In this document: positions 1 through 13,277 of the stretch, one piece after another
Numbering within the stretch: the first letter of the stretch is position 1
Layout of the letters: every line of letters begins with the position of its first letter
Origin: Erythrophleum ivorense
Taxonomy: Eukaryota; Streptophyta; Magnoliopsida; Fabales; Fabaceae
DNA: 64,000 nucleotides
Direction of reading: 5' to 3'
Assembly (NCBI GenBank): GCA_026724425.1
Contig: JAIUCV010000401.1
Coordinates: 558,001-622,000 of the forward strand
Notes under the pieces: generated by a model
What the model saw: the letters and a program-made list of their open reading frames with translations, nothing else
Database searches by the model: none
What the model was told of the DNA's origin: nothing
Program-made: the position numbers and the translations under genes

Positions 1-1987
1 GTAACTCTTAATTCCTTTCTGTTAGTTGGATATTGAAATTCCTAATTGTAAGTAATCACATTTTGTTTTCTTTTCTCCTCATTAGTTAGATACCAACTAA
101 ATTGATTATGTGGATTCCAAGGTCTTATGGTTCAGTCCTTAATCCTTATTTACATTGTAATTGATCTCATCACTAACTTTCCTATTCTTGGTATCCATTT
201 CAAATTATATCAATATAAGTATGTACTTTGTCTAATAGCCCATTGTATGGTTCCATTTAGTGTGTAATTATCTCTCCTATGTATTGCTCTTTTCTATCAT
301 TCCTCTTAATCAATTTAGGACATTTTTAACATGTTATTCCTATGGCCAACTAAGTGTACAAGATTTTCTTTCCACTTCTCTCAAATTCTCAGCCTACTTG
401 GTTTCAAAAGGAATGATTTAAGCATTTACCTTAAAGTGTCTGTAGATCTTTCCCCAAGTTCCTTTAGTGTTTGTTTCCTTAGTGTTCTATGGGTGTCTTA
501 CAATAATGAAGCATTCTAATTAATCAATTTAACCAATTAAGTGGAAGTAGTTAAGGAGTTTAGGTGTTTTTCCTATACTTACCTTCTAATGAGCCTTCTT
601 GTAATCTTCTTCTATGTTCATGATGTTCCTCTTGATTTGTAGCTTCCTAATTTTCCCAAACCTTTTTCTCCTTCCTCTCAATTATATTCTTGGCCTAAAT
701 GGAGCCAAGGTGAAGGAGAACCATGGTAATGACACCTTATGCTTCTTCACCAATAATGGGTAGAACTAAGACAATTTAAAATTCCCCTTTTTCCATTCTT
801 GTTCGGTGTAAAGCTACGTGGCAGCGTCCTATATATTATTTCCATCTAATACATATATTGCATATGGTATTTAACTCCCATGGTGATGTAGAATGAGAGC
901 AATAACCAAATATAATTTGTGGGTATATATATGTATACATGGTGCAAGCATGAGGTGTGTAGGATTTGTATATTTAATTTTTCCTACCTCCTTTCCTATT
1001 TGGTTGCCTAGCCATGTGTCTCCTTCTTATGTTTCTAACTAAGCATGACATTAAATAGTAGTTCATGGCTCTCCCACCATTTATGCTAAGTCCCACCCTT
1101 AGCTTATTAATTTAAATGGAGCATTTAGCAATCCACATGGCTAGTTAAATCTATTGTATAACTATACATACATACATATATATATAAGGGTTGGCTTCAT
1201 GAAGAGCTTGGTTCTAACGTCCTAAGGCACCACCTAATCATGTACATATATATACATTCACGGTAACCACAAATTTATAAGTATATGTTTATTCCTACAC
1301 CACATTCTCGCCCATGCAAGGTGCTCATGGTACTTAAGTTTGTTTAAGTGTTTCTTTAGGCATTTGTCCTTGATATACATGGCTAAGTGAATGGCTATCA
1401 TATGGTTGAGTGTACCGACCTACATTTCCATGTATGTGAAGCTTATGAGACGTTATGATAGTAATGGTCACAAACTTGTCTTGACCAGTGATTGTATGTT
1501 TCCTTGCTAAATAAATGATCAAACTAATGTCTCAATAAGGCTTCCTAATGTGTCTTCCTTTCTAGTCCTAATTAAATCCTTTTATTCCTAATTAACTTTG
1601 GTTAGTTCCCTAATACTTACTTAAGATGGTTCCTTGCTATTCTTCTTTCGTTACTTTGGTTATGTTAGCAGTTACAAAAAATCTAGAATGTGACAAACCT
1701 ACTATAGAAAATTTCATGATCCACGCTGCAGTGGGCCATACTTGCACTGTAGTTAAGCTAGCTACTAGAACCCAGAATTTTCCTCCCTTGATTCTTACCA
1801 CAACTTGATCCTCTCACGTTGCAATGAATCTACTCTCTGGAGCACTCCCTACCTGGCTTCCTCAACTTGTGTCATGGCGAGGTTACTCTTTATTACTCTC
1901 TTTGGGTGAATTTTTTGTTTTGCATCATGACAAGATGTCACATGCCATGGTGCTCCTCACCTCTAACTACTTCTTAGCCACGAATTA
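1..1987. other. Unassigned AT-rich sequence left of the nest
   Basis: I recognise no gene, RNA or transposon end in this stretch. Open frames are 62 codons or shorter and resemble no family I know. It holds a short TA-rich run near 1165-1185 and a polypyrimidine stretch near 640-690. It may be decayed host sequence or part of an older retroelement whose ends lie outside the window. The five bases before the LTR end at 1988 (aatta) are the expected left target duplication; the right copy should flank the far end of the E2/E3 tandem, which is deleted or not visible. Confidence 0.4.
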
Positions 1988-3344
1988 TGTAATGCCTTAA
2001 CTCATAAGCTTCAACTTACAATATTCAAGTTAAACCATACACAATTACATGTCTTTAGCAACCTTTGTAACGGAAACATTGTATATCGAACACCAAAATC
2101 ATTCATTATTGCTTACAAGAGTCATTTAACTTATTTTCATCCATAACATACTAAATCATATTAGAAACATCACCATTCATTACACAAACCATGGACTTTG
2201 AACAAAAATGCAAGGAGAACCAGTTTTGCTCTCAAGTTTGCTATCACAAGTTTCTAATATGAATATTGAAAATTCATAACTAATTATAGAAAAATTAAAA
2301 TAATGCATATAATAGCTTTTTGGAAATCTCTAGATGTTAAATAATGACTATAAATAATTCTAGACCAAGCTAGAAGCATTTAACTTACAAAAAGTAATAG
2401 AACAATAACTCAGGTCATTTCTCAGATAGCTCTGGGACCTATAACTTTAAAAATTTGGTTCTCCCTCTACAGAGCTCCAAATGAGGTGATCTCAGTGACT
2501 ATGGAAAGATTACAATGTCTAGTTTATTCTTGTAAAATTTTATGATTATTGGATTTCATTTTCCTTACAAGAAACCCTAGAACCAAAACTAACCACATGA
2601 ACAATGCCCAAACCAATTCTACGTGATTTAGCAAACTTTGAAAAATCATAATAAATTATCTAGTGCTCCAAATTAAGTGCTCTTTTACTCTATGAAAAGC
2701 TCTAGATAAGACCTATATTCATGCTAAGACTAGTTCATTTGGTCAAATTTTGGTTCAAATCAAGAATATGGCACTTTTTTTATACCAATTTGGGTCAAAA
2801 ATGTGCCAAATGGTCTTCTATCACTTCCATAACCATTTGAGCACATCCCATAGCATAAACATAACATATATAAGCATTTCAAATGGTCCAAATAATCATG
2901 AACCTCAAACTCCCTATCCCACATGCCTAAATACACATTCAAGAATAGGCTTTCAAATGCAAAATCATACAATTTCTTATGTATGGCTCCAAATCTAATC
3001 CATACACTATATTTGCATACTTTTACAATTGCTTAATTATTTACATATAAAAAATAATTCATACATACAAAATTTGACATTTAATTACATAGAAAAAATA
3101 AGCTATTGTAAAGAGATAGCTTCCTAAGCTCCTTGCCTCCCATTCTTGCTTTCTTAGGCTCCATCTAGACATGGTTAGATAAAAGATGGACGGGGATGAG
3201 ATTCAAAGAATTTTAATAGCTTATACACCCTTTGAAGTAAGCATATAGGCATATAATTATGTCAAGGAACACAAGTATGCATCTAATATAACAACAGTCA
3301 TACAAACCACTTTTTCCACATTATCAAAACATGTCAAAATCAAG

Positions 3345-3545
3345 ATCAAGCTCAAGGGACTTTTGGTCTAGCTTCACCCCATTTTTAAGACTTTTGAACT
3401 GACCTTACCCTTTTTTCTAGGGACTTTTAACTTAGCCTCATTCATCCTTAAGACTCTTGGCCTTGTCTCACTTATTCTTAAAGACTTTTGGCTTCACCTC
3501 ACCCAATCCAGGAGACTTTTGGCATAACCTCACCCTTAAGAGAAA
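3345..3545 (-). repeat. About 30-bp unit array inside the E2 3' LTR
   Basis: On the minus strand several imperfect units of the type GTGAGGC-AA-CC followed by AAAAGTCCCT lie head to tail. On the plus strand they read as repeated 'gggacttttgg' and 'cctcaccc'. The matching array in the 5' LTR is at 35825-36015. Confidence 0.8.
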
Positions 3546-6500
3546 TTTCACAAACAAAAGCCAATATAAGAAACATAATGGTACCATAATAATTAAGCAA
3601 TGACAAATGGTATGTCTCAAGATTTAAACATGTAACACCCTAAAATTAATTAATATTAATTATGATGATTAGGGAATTAATTGAGGTAATTAGTAAAGCT
3701 AATTAAGTGGATAGGGGAAATCAAACTTATGGAGGAATAAATTGTTAATGTGGGTTTAAAGATTCAATTAGGTTAGAAACTCAATCTAGTCTTATAATTA
3801 ATTTAAGTATGTCATGGATAAACACTAATAGAGACCCAATTATATTTTTAAGTAGACCTAACTTCCTATTGTCGAACTTAGCCCAAGAAAGACTACTTAG
3901 TAATGGCCCAATCTAGTTTAGTGAGTTAGAAGCCCATAACCCTATTAAAAATCCTAGAAGTTTTGCAGCCCAATTGATCAAACCAAGGCCTAGTAATTAG
4001 GAAGGAGCCCAATTAGACATTGGGTTGGTGGGTCAGCCTATTTCTTGCTTAAACCCCAAGAGAAACCCTTACCATTCACTTGAATTCAAAAACATAAGAA
4101 GAAAAGGGAAATTTTTGGAGGTTTAAGGTGGAGGCTAGGTTTCTTAGCATAAATCCATCATTTCCACACTCTTAAAGCAAGATTTAGCCAAGTTAACTTA
4201 TATATAACTTAATCCTCTTCTCTTCCTCTTCAATTTGACCTAATTGGTCTTTCATTTAGAGCATTTTCACCTACACTTCAAATCTGATATGGGTTATTTG
4301 GTGTTTCCTTGGAGAATTTTCTGAGGTTAGGGCTAAGAGGGATATTGGGTAAGTATAAACTTCTAATTTTGATGCATTTTCTACTAGTTTAGGACCCTTA
4401 TAGCTTTTTTATGATATGAGTGGTGATTTTGTGTGAATTTACCCAGAATTTGAAGTGTTGTTTTGAGGTTACTAGTGTAAACACAACCAAATTCGAATTT
4501 AATTCTTGTAGTGGTTGGGCAAGTGTTCTCTAGGTAGTCCTTTATGGTTTAATTCTTTGAGTATTAGGTTCACAGCTATAAATGATTATTAGGAATAGTA
4601 ATGGTCTAGTTTTGTGTCTATAGGCTGAAGTAGCATTATAGTTAGCTCTCAAAGAATTGTCTACAAGTGAGATAACTAGGTTTAATATTAATTCCATGCA
4701 TATATTGTAACACCATAATTCTCTAAGTCATTTCCATGGATTACATAGAATTCTCAAGAAAAACCTTAGAGATTCAATTAAATTGCATTATGTCGCGTAA
4801 TAAATTTTTTCGTTTCCACGTCCTGTGGACCATATGAAGTTATCCATCTCATTCTCATATTTAAATATACAAATACAACTGCAAAACCATCTCAAGCAGT
4901 GGCCTACAACTTGAGCTAATGGACTATATGCATGAAAATAATGTGTGCAACCTCGGACTAAAATTCTAGTTTTTTTGTCATGAAATTTGAAAAATTATAA
5001 CTAATTCCAAAAAAATCAAAATCAAGCATACTATACTATTCTAGAAATCTATATATGTCTAATTTATGCTAAAAATAATTCCAAACCACAACAAGGACTT
5101 CTAGCCATAGAAAATTGATGGAATAATAACAAAGGTCGCCTGTCATTACTGGTACTATCCTTTAACTTCAAATGTCTAATTGGGGTGATCTTAGTGGCCA
5201 TAGAAAGCGTATCATGTCTAGTTTATGCTTGTAAAATTTCATGAGCATTGGACACTATTTGGCCCTCAAATGACACAGTACAAAAAACTGACCATATGAG
5301 CAGTGTTTATATCAATTTAGTAGAAAAATGCTAATTTTGAAAAATCATAATTAATTTCACATAGCTTTAAATAATCTGGTATTTGTCTTCCAAAAAGCTC
5401 TAAATGAGATCTATATGCATGCTAAATTTCATGGGCAAATTCATTCATTTCGTCATATCTTAGTATTGGTTGCAAAATTGTCATTTTTATGTCTCCTAAG
5501 GGGTTCAATAAGGTCAAATTTGGTTCCATAGCTCCCATGACCACTTGAGCATATGGGAAAGCACCAAAATGGTCTACTAAACATGTCTCAAATGTAACAT
5601 TCGGTCCCTCCGTAAAAGTGAGAAACGCAATGTTCAGTTTCTCCGTAAACGTAAAAAATGGGCCAAATATAAAAGGAAGTCCTCGAAATAGAAGGAATTG
5701 GGGCCAACTAAAATTATGATAAAATTTTAAATAATAAAAAATGAGGATTTGAGTTTTGAGTTGCCCATAAATCAAGGCCAGAGTGATTCGATAAATTTGC
5801 CGAAAGGTCAGTGGCATTTTCGTAAATATAGGCACTTTTTGAAATACTCATAGGAGGGCTTTTTAAATGGAAATTTTGAGTTGTCCAGGGTTCTCAGAGG
5901 CCCCAAAAACCATGGGAAGTCCTGGGACCGGTAAAGCCCTTCCGGTGTACTCTTTCCGACGTCGATTGATTCGAACTTTGACCGATTCGTTTGGAAAGGT
6001 TTTAGCTCCGATTTGAGTGATTCCAAAAGCATTTTATTAAATTGGGAACCTATTTGTTATGATGGAAAATACAGTTCTAAAAAAGGAGCTAAAACAAAGT
6101 AGAAATAAAAATGCAAAGTATGAAAGGGCAAAAATAGAATTTAAGTGTTAAAGGAAGCTTCCAAACTCTTTTTATAAGTCACGTTCTTCCTCTCCTTCAT
6201 TAAACCGACTTGCTTCTGCCCATTTTCAGAGAAGAACTCCAGCTTCTTAGGCGCACAAGAGAAGGAGGATTTTGGGGGAAGAAATTCAAGAAAAAGGTAA
6301 GAAACTTTAAGAAATTCCATATCCTTCCTTCTTCAAACTTGCTCCCCTTCTCTCAAGCTTTATTTCTATGGTTTTAATGGAGAGTTTGGTGCTGTTTTGG
6401 GGGCAGAACAGAGAGGGAAATTTCGAAAATTGAGGGAGCAAGCCAACCAAGTGGAAGAGTAAGCAAAGAAAAGCAAGAAAATAAGGTAAAACTTCCATTC

Positions 6501-7645
6501 TTTGGTAGTTTCTCCCTCCCCCTTCCTCTTGCACGAATTTGGGCACCATGAGTCCAATTCTTAGGGGCTATTTTCTGCCCAATTTATGGAGGGATTAGAG
6601 GTTTTAGATAGCAAGGATTAATAAGGAACCAATAGAATCAAGAAAGGAGCATTAAGAGACAAGATAGAACCATTAGGGATCCAAATGCTCCCTTGCAAAT
6701 CTGATTTTATATGAATGTTCTTAGACTTAATTAAATGTTTAAACATGCTCCTAAGACCCCTAGAGAGCTTCCCACATGCACCTCCCATCCAAGAAAGCAA
6801 AGAAATTGCAAGAAAAATTAATGAACTCTAAGTAGAAAAAGTGTAGAGCTCTTGAACACTTTGCAAAAACTGATTTGATATATGAGTTTCCTTGCATGTG
6901 TGAGTATTTGATTGAGCTCCTAAGACCTCTAGGAAGTCTCCCAAGTGTGTCTCCCATCAAGGAAAAATCAAGAAGGCCATGAACTCTTATTCCCCCCATA
7001 GTCTCAGCCTAGGCAAGTTCCTATAGCTAAGGAGAGTTTTAGATTTTTCTAAGGCTATTCTTAAGTCATATGTGGTGAGTGAAGATGAGTAGAGGCCTTA
7101 GAAAAAATTTAGAACTTAAAGAACGTGATTTGGTGTCTTAGGTTCCATATTATGACCTAAAGAAGCAACATGGTGCTAGGCTTTTTGTTTTAATGATGTG
7201 ATGACTCCAAGAGGTTTAAAAGGAGTCAAGAATCATATTTGAAAGGAAATAATGAGGCTTAGAAGTCCCTTGAGGGGTGTTGCTTCATTAGGTGCCTTTA
7301 TAGACCATAATGGAGCCTATAGAGCAATCTAGTGTTTTATCAAGTGATGTACTCTTAGAATGTGTTTCATGAACCTAATTGGCTCCCATAATTTGTATAT
7401 AGGCCAAGAGAAACCATCTCCACCAATTTGTGGGTGTGTGGCCGAAAGAGGAGGCTTGAAAGCTAAAGAAAAAGTGTGTGAAATTGTGCAAGGTAGCTCT
7501 CCACCTCATTCTCTTTGCATTCTTGTGTGCATATGTATGTCTTAGTGTGCTTGCATGCATTCTTGATGCTTGATAATATGCCACTTGATCCTTGTTGTGC
7601 ATTGGTACCAATGTGTTGTCTTGAATGGCTATGGTTGTGGAAAGA

Positions 7646-7835
7646 GCTCATAAGGGTGAGGTGATGCCAAAAGTCCCTTAATAAAGGTGAGGAGATGCCA
7701 AAAGTCTCATGGCATGGGTGAGACAAGGCCAAAAGTCCCTTGAATGGGTGAGGCAAAGTTAAAAGTCCCTAGACCAAGAGTGAGGCAAATCCAAAAGTCC
7801 TAGAAATGGGGTGAGGCTAAACCAAAAGTCCCTAA
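7646..7835 (+). repeat. Six-unit array of about 30 bp in an A-I LTR
   Basis: This is the clearest copy of the array. Six units each carry GTGAGG(C/T/A)-A-(G/A)-CC followed by AAAAGTC(C)CT, spaced about 30 bp apart with spacers of varied length. The unit length is not a multiple of three across the array, which argues against a coding role on the sense strand. Confidence 0.9.
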
Positions 7836-7962
7836 AGCATGAAAGTAACTTGATGTGTGAATGTGGCATGGAATAGAATTTATTGCACACTTTATGCTTG
7901 TATAGTTATGCATTTGGTATATGTATGCCTTGAATGTGATGTAAATGGGTGTGTGAGCTATT

Positions 7963-7979
7963 GAGATTCTTTGAATCTC
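7963..7979 (+). other. Conserved LTR hairpin, GAGATTC-TTT-GAATCTC
   Basis: This is a perfect 7-bp stem with a 3-base loop, followed by a pyrimidine run (atcccctcctctcc). The same hairpin sits just after the unit array in other A-family LTRs, for example 47569-47585 and, on the minus strand, 9782-9798. Copies at 24870-24886, 26943-26959 and 59174-59190 have one weakened stem pair. Confidence 0.75.
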
Positions 7980-9781
7980 ATCCCCTCCTCTCCAATGATC
8001 TAACATGCTAGGTGGACCACGCATTTATGGTGAAGGGAGCCAACAACCATAAAGAGCAAGGAGTGACAAGTTTATGTAGTATTTTGCCTATTTTGGAACC
8101 ATAATGATGGTTCATAGTGTATATGAGGTTGTATATGTACTATGAACCTTGAGACATGTGTGATTATACTATTATGTGTTGGTTAGACGTATGAAAATGA
8201 TATATGCCCTATAGCACATATTTTGAGTATGTATGGCCAAAGTGTGCAATATGGGATTTTGATGAATGTATGCATAAGTGTGGGTTGAATGGCCAAAATG
8301 AGATGCATGAGGTTCGGGACCATTTGGGCAGCTTCCCCAAGTCTCAAATGTACTTTTAGACCTACCCAAAAGGTGCCACAACCAAGGGAAGGCCATTTGG
8401 TAAATTTGGTACCTCATATGGAGCCAAATTTGACCATAATGGAACCTTATGTTACTTTTTGGCCAAATGAGTTAGTCTTGCCCTGAAACTTGGCATGAAA
8501 TGAGGTCTCATTAAGAGATTTTTGGGAAGCTAAAGATCATAATTTTCGGAGACCTGAAGAATATTTGAGGAATTTTCAAAGTTGGGATTTTTCATGGATT
8601 CTGGTATGGGTACTGTTCATATTGGAAGTTTTGAATTCTGTGTCATCTGATGGCCAAATAGTATCCAATGCTTATGAAATTTTATATTCATAAACTAGAG
8701 GTCATAAGCTTTCTGTGGACACCAAGATCACCTCATTTGGAGGTCTAGAGAGGAAGATATGCATTTTCGAAGGTTCTGCCCAGTATCAGACTTCTTGCCA
8801 GACCCAAGGTACTGTTCCATCGATTTCCGGGAGTTTGGCTTGATGTACTGATCTGGTGATATTTTTCCTCTCTAGTTAACATCCACATATTTCCATAGTG
8901 ATATCATTTTCAAGCATTGGATTTTTGTGGAATTAGTTAGACAATTTTGAAATCCATATCAGTAAACTGTGACAGTATCAGGAACCCTCCGACCAGTAGA
9001 TGATTTCGCATGTCAAACGCATTATATATGAGATTTTAAGACTTCTACATATTTTTAGCATAAAGTAGACGTCTTAAGCTTTCCAGAATGACTAATATTA
9101 CATGTTTTCTATTTTTATAGATTTAGTTATGAATTTCCAAAGTTTGTGACAGAAAAGAGGAAATTCTGGCCGAAAATACAAACATGGATTTCATATGCTC
9201 CTTTGCTTTCTACGAGTTGTAGGCCAAATTTGATGATGGAAATGAGTTATATTCATGTGTTTAAGTATAATAAAGTGATAGATGCTTTCATATGGCCTAT
9301 GAGACTCTGAAAGAAAAATTTTACCAGTAGAGAAATGTATTTTTATTCATAACTTCCTATGCCACTATATTGTTTCCATAGAATAAACATAAGATGAGGC
9401 ATGGGAATTGTATGAATTGAGCCCTAAAAGTATGGTGTTACATCAAAGGTGTATAAACCTAGATTTCACAAACTCACTCATCCACCCCAAGACATACACA
9501 AGATTATACAAGCTAGTTCATGCCATTCAATGTCCACTTTGTGCTATAACATACTTATGGCATTAAATCTCATCCTTACATCATATATTTACATATTTAC
9601 ATGTGTTCATGAAGTCATAGAACATATACAATAATGGATTACATCATATGCCACTCATATGGCTGCATAATAGCAATTTCCCACACTTTGTTGTCAATAT
9701 TCTTTCTTTAAGTTTGGTGGCTTTCATTCCTTAGCTCACTTGGTCCATCTAGACATGTTAGACATGTGGGGAGGATGGAAT

Positions 9782-9798
9782 GAGATTCTAAGAATCTC
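9782..9798 (-). other. LTR hairpin in the A-II copy
   Basis: The sequence gagattctaagaatctc is a 7-bp perfect stem with a 3-base loop. It is the minus-strand relative of the hairpin at 7963-7979, at the matching distance from its array. Confidence 0.7.
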
Positions 9799-9954
9799 AA
9801 TAGCTCTTCTCCCTTTCAACTATACATAAAGAATGTAAATCCATATCTAAAAATGCATGCATGACTCTCATGGAGTATGTAATCATTCAAGAAACATTCT
9901 TGACATTGAAGGAGTCATACAAAACATACATAGGCTTGCCAAGTAAGTGGTTTA

Positions 9955-10120
9955 GCATCACTCATTCTCTTCAAAGATTTTAGACTTGCCTCACCCTTTT
10001 TCTTAAAGGCTTTAAACTAAGCCTTACTCTTAGGAGATTCTAAACTTTGTCTCAACCATTCTTGAGGGTTCTTGGCTCATTCTCACCATAGATAGAGGAT
10101 TCTTGGCTTCACCACACTTA
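9955..10120 (-). repeat. Unit array in the A-II LTR at 4706-15026
   Basis: About five decayed units are visible on the minus strand, with a drift from AAAAGTCCCT towards AAGAACCCTC in the part nearest 10020-10110. It ends about 140 bp before the nested B LTR. Confidence 0.7.
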
Positions 10121-10255
10121 AGCAAACCAAAGCAAAGTCACAAAGTATCATTTGATTGCATAAAATGACATCATGGTATCATGGTATATGAATACATGCT
10201 AGAACACTTTTTCATGGCTTAATACATACATACACACATTCAAAGACAAGATAAA

Positions 10256-13200
10256 TGTAACAACCCTAACTTTAAATTATAGTAATGAAGGTTAAATACA
10301 TAATTAATAATCATAAATCAAGGTTTGAAGTCATTAAGACTAATTACATCGGGAAAAAGTAAGGAAATTTGAAACCTTAATGTTATTAGGGTCATTAACT
10401 AGATAACCACAATTATTCGAATATGCAAGTGAATTTAATTATTAATGAAGAGCCTTTGATTCTTCCATCCATCAATTCCAACTCCCAAAATCCTCTTACA
10501 AGTGTTTCTAGATTATTCCTTAGCATTACCATAAGAGAAACTAAGGTTTCTAGGTGAATATGAGAAATTGAGCACCTTTGCCGTGGCTAAATTCCCTTAC
10601 GCCGTGGCCAATTACTCTCGGGTTTAACTCTTTATACCTTCACATTTATCCACAACAAATACCCTCGCCGCTGTCAAATACCCTCTGGAACACCCTTAGA
10701 CCTGCCTCTCAGACTTAGCTGCGACTAACCTCACTATTCATCGCAGCCAATTGCTTTCTGTTTTCTTCCCTAGTAGCTTCGCCACATTTGGCCGAGGCCA
10801 ATTACCTTCTGTTACCATTTGGCTGAGGCTAATTAAATTTTGGTCATGGTCAATTCCCTCTGTTACCCTTCTTAGGCAACTTCGTCACTTTTGGCCGAGG
10901 CCAATTAAATTTTGGCCGCAACAAATTCCCTTCTGTTCCTATAACTCCCAAGATTTCATCTTATGCTCTCCAATTCCCCCTCTAGCAACACTCTAGGCCA
11001 CTTTAACTTAGTTTGTGAAAATTTAATGTCTTTCTTTTACCTAATCTACCTAACACATCTATCATTATCCATTCAAAACTTAAATGTGGATCCTTAACCC
11101 TCTAGCCACCATAAACCAGTGAGTTCATAAATCAATAATAGCAAAAAGTTCATACACTACTCAAATTTCCATTCAAACATAAGTCCCATTAGAAATTCCA
11201 TACATCACAAGTTTAAGTTGACATCTGATGTATCAAATGATTACAGTCCCTATTCTTAGCAATTTATAATGTAATGCGGTAATTACATAAAGCTAGTAGT
11301 CTAGTTATACAAATATAATCTAACAAGGTTTCCAAACTTACCTACTACTAAACCATATAATAAGCTTCCATTAATTTTTTCCTTGCCACTAAGAGGTCTG
11401 GTCCCTGAAAATGTTAGCCTACAACCAGGGTGAGCTATACAATCTTAGTAATAAGAGGCAAATTCCATATATGTGTACAGATTAATCAATACAATGCAAT
11501 TTCATATCATCAATACCATATCATTAATTTAATTTACAAATGAACTAGTTGAGCTACTAATGACTACTGTCCCATACCAGTAATCATACATAACATGTTA
11601 ATAGCCAATAACACCAGGAGAGGTTCATCCACAACACCTACTCCATAATGAGCACAACCAGGGCTCAGTGCATCTAGGGTTTGATCATAACCCGGTGCTC
11701 GATCGAAGCACATGTATGGGTGGCAGCTGCACCACATCTTCACCATGGACTCACAAGGTCCAATCACAACAACAATTCAAGTAGTCAACTAACCATTTGG
11801 CATCTTAAAACCAAACATGTGTAGTAAACATCAGATTAACATGGGCATATACATGGAATTAGGAAAGTAACCCCAGTTACCTCAATGAAGCCAATTACTC
11901 ATCATTTAGCTACCATTATGATTCAAAGCACACCAAGCCTAACATAAGCATAATCATCATTATTCAACTACCATTAGTAAAGAATTTTCCTATTCACAGA
12001 TTAATCTTAACAAGAGTACATTAAGAACTTCTTACCTAAGCTTCTTAAGGATCTACTGCACCAATTCGAGGTCACAACAATAAGAACTCACAATAGGTCA
12101 CTCCTAACATCTCCATTTTTGCACATGTAAAAACCATGCACCAAAAGTCAGTCCAAATGATGGAAATTCTGTATATATACTATACAAGAGAAAAGGGAAC
12201 ACTTACACATACACCCAAAATGTCATATGGACTAGTTTGACCTTAACTACCAAGAACACACCATGGGTCTTTCAAAAATTCGAATTTGAGTCATCAAGCC
12301 CAAAAATTTCATTGTTTCACCTTCATCTCCTTATAATTTCGCACAATGGTAGAACCCATTATGAAAATCAATCCTTGAGGACATTTTCCAGCAAAATAAT
12401 ACATAAAATGAGAGGGAAATACTTACCCAATCACCCCTTTAGCTTCTACTCTGAAAATCTTCTAAGAAAACACCCAAACACTGAATTTTAGATTTGAGAA
12501 GGAGATGAAAATGATCAAAACTAGAAACTAATCAAACTAAAATGAAGAGGAGAATGAGAGGGACATGTTTTATATAGATTACCTTGGCTAAATCTTCCTC
12601 TAGAAGTGAGAAATGGTGAAGGAATGCAAAAAAAACCCTAGCCCCTCTTCTCAAGTGCGAAAATAGCTTTCTCAATATATAGAACATGAATTCCTTGGTA
12701 GCCAAATGGGTGGAGAGAAGACTCTTAGGGTTTTAGTAAAGATGGGTTAGTCTAATGGGCCCATTATTTCAAGTGGGCTGGTGGTAGGTGAGATAGGCTG
12801 CAGAGACTCTTAGGGTTAGGGAGAGTGTACTAATTTGAAGGCTTAAAATCCATTTAGATTAGGGTGAGAATTTATTAGGCCACAAGTTGGAGGGTTTATG
12901 GTGGGTTTGGGCTGCAAAATTTTTTTTTGTTTTGTTTTTGTGTTAAGGATGGAGTGTGTTGATCCAATAGCCCAAGACCTAATTAGCGTCACTTCCCCAA
13001 GTTTAGGCTAAGGCTAAATGGGCTCTTGTTTCACTTAAATTCATTAATAAGTTTTGGACTTTCCAAAAAAAAATTAAGTTAAGCCCACAAGGAGACTAGT
13101 ATTGGGCTCTCCTATTAAGCTCATGGCATAATTGGGCTTCCACATTTAGTCTAAAACTCAATTAAGTTTTCTATATAGTTTGAAGTAAAAGTCTACCCTC

Positions 13201-13277
13201 TTAATTAATTTTTCTAATTAATCCATGTTATTCCTTAATCTCCATAATTAGTCTTAATTAATTTTTGGGGTGTTATA
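10256..13277 (-). mobile_element. Family B solo LTR
   Basis: The plus strand opens TGTAACAACCCTAAC and closes GGGGTGTTATA, with the duplication ataaa at 10251-10255 and 13278-13282. Length is 3,022 bp. It is reverse to the B LTRs at 3631 and 47899. It keeps the CpG-type array (10565-10930), the GC-richer block (about 11570-11770), a donor-like site near 12425 (read on minus) and a TATA-like ttttatata near 12570. The final base pattern TGTTATA instead of TGTTACA is a single C-to-T change. Confidence 0.93.
10565..10930 (-). repeat. CpG-rich decamer array in family B LTR
   Basis: Repeated motifs such as GCCGTGGCC, GGCCGAGGCC and GGCTGAGGC occur every 30-50 bp, alternating with CAATTA and 'ccttctgttac' spacers. 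The part at about 10790-10930 is close to a direct duplication of a 50-110 bp block. It stands out against AT-rich surroundings. Confidence 0.75.

Larger units (their letters stand above)
5593..9442 (+). mobile_element. A-I solo LTR
   Basis: It opens TGTAACATTCGG and closes TATGGTGTTACA, with the duplication tcaaa at 5588-5592 and 9443-9447. It is 3,850 bp, the longest A-I copy here. The flanks join to a sequence matching the uninterrupted relatives near 17670 and 52060, so the empty site can be seen. It contains a TATA-like TTTATAA at about 6171, a donor-like AAAAAGGTAAG near 6292, the unit array (7646-7835) and the hairpin at 7963-7979. No internal domain is present. Confidence 0.95.

Noticed and set aside
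1..1987. Host gene exon in the left flank
   Set aside because: No frame over 62 codons, no recognisable domain and no coding base bias.
3345..3545. Spaced short repeats resembling a CRISPR array
   Set aside because: Units are imperfect, spacers are themselves related and of unequal length, the array sits in plant LTRs, and there are no cas genes.
5422..5835. Open frame of 137 codons on minus
   Set aside because: It runs across the A-I LTR boundary at 5593 and its target duplication, so it joins two unrelated repeats. It resembles no protein family.
7963..7979. Hairpin as a microRNA precursor
   Set aside because: A 7-bp stem is far too short for a plant microRNA precursor, and it is part of a repeated LTR.
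10256..13277. Reading family B in the opposite orientation, starting TGTAACAACCC like A-IV
   Set aside because: Possible, since A-IV starts with the same ten bases. I preferred the other direction because the TATA-like box and donor-like sites then lie in the same order as in A-I. No polypurine tract or primer site for B is in the window to settle it.
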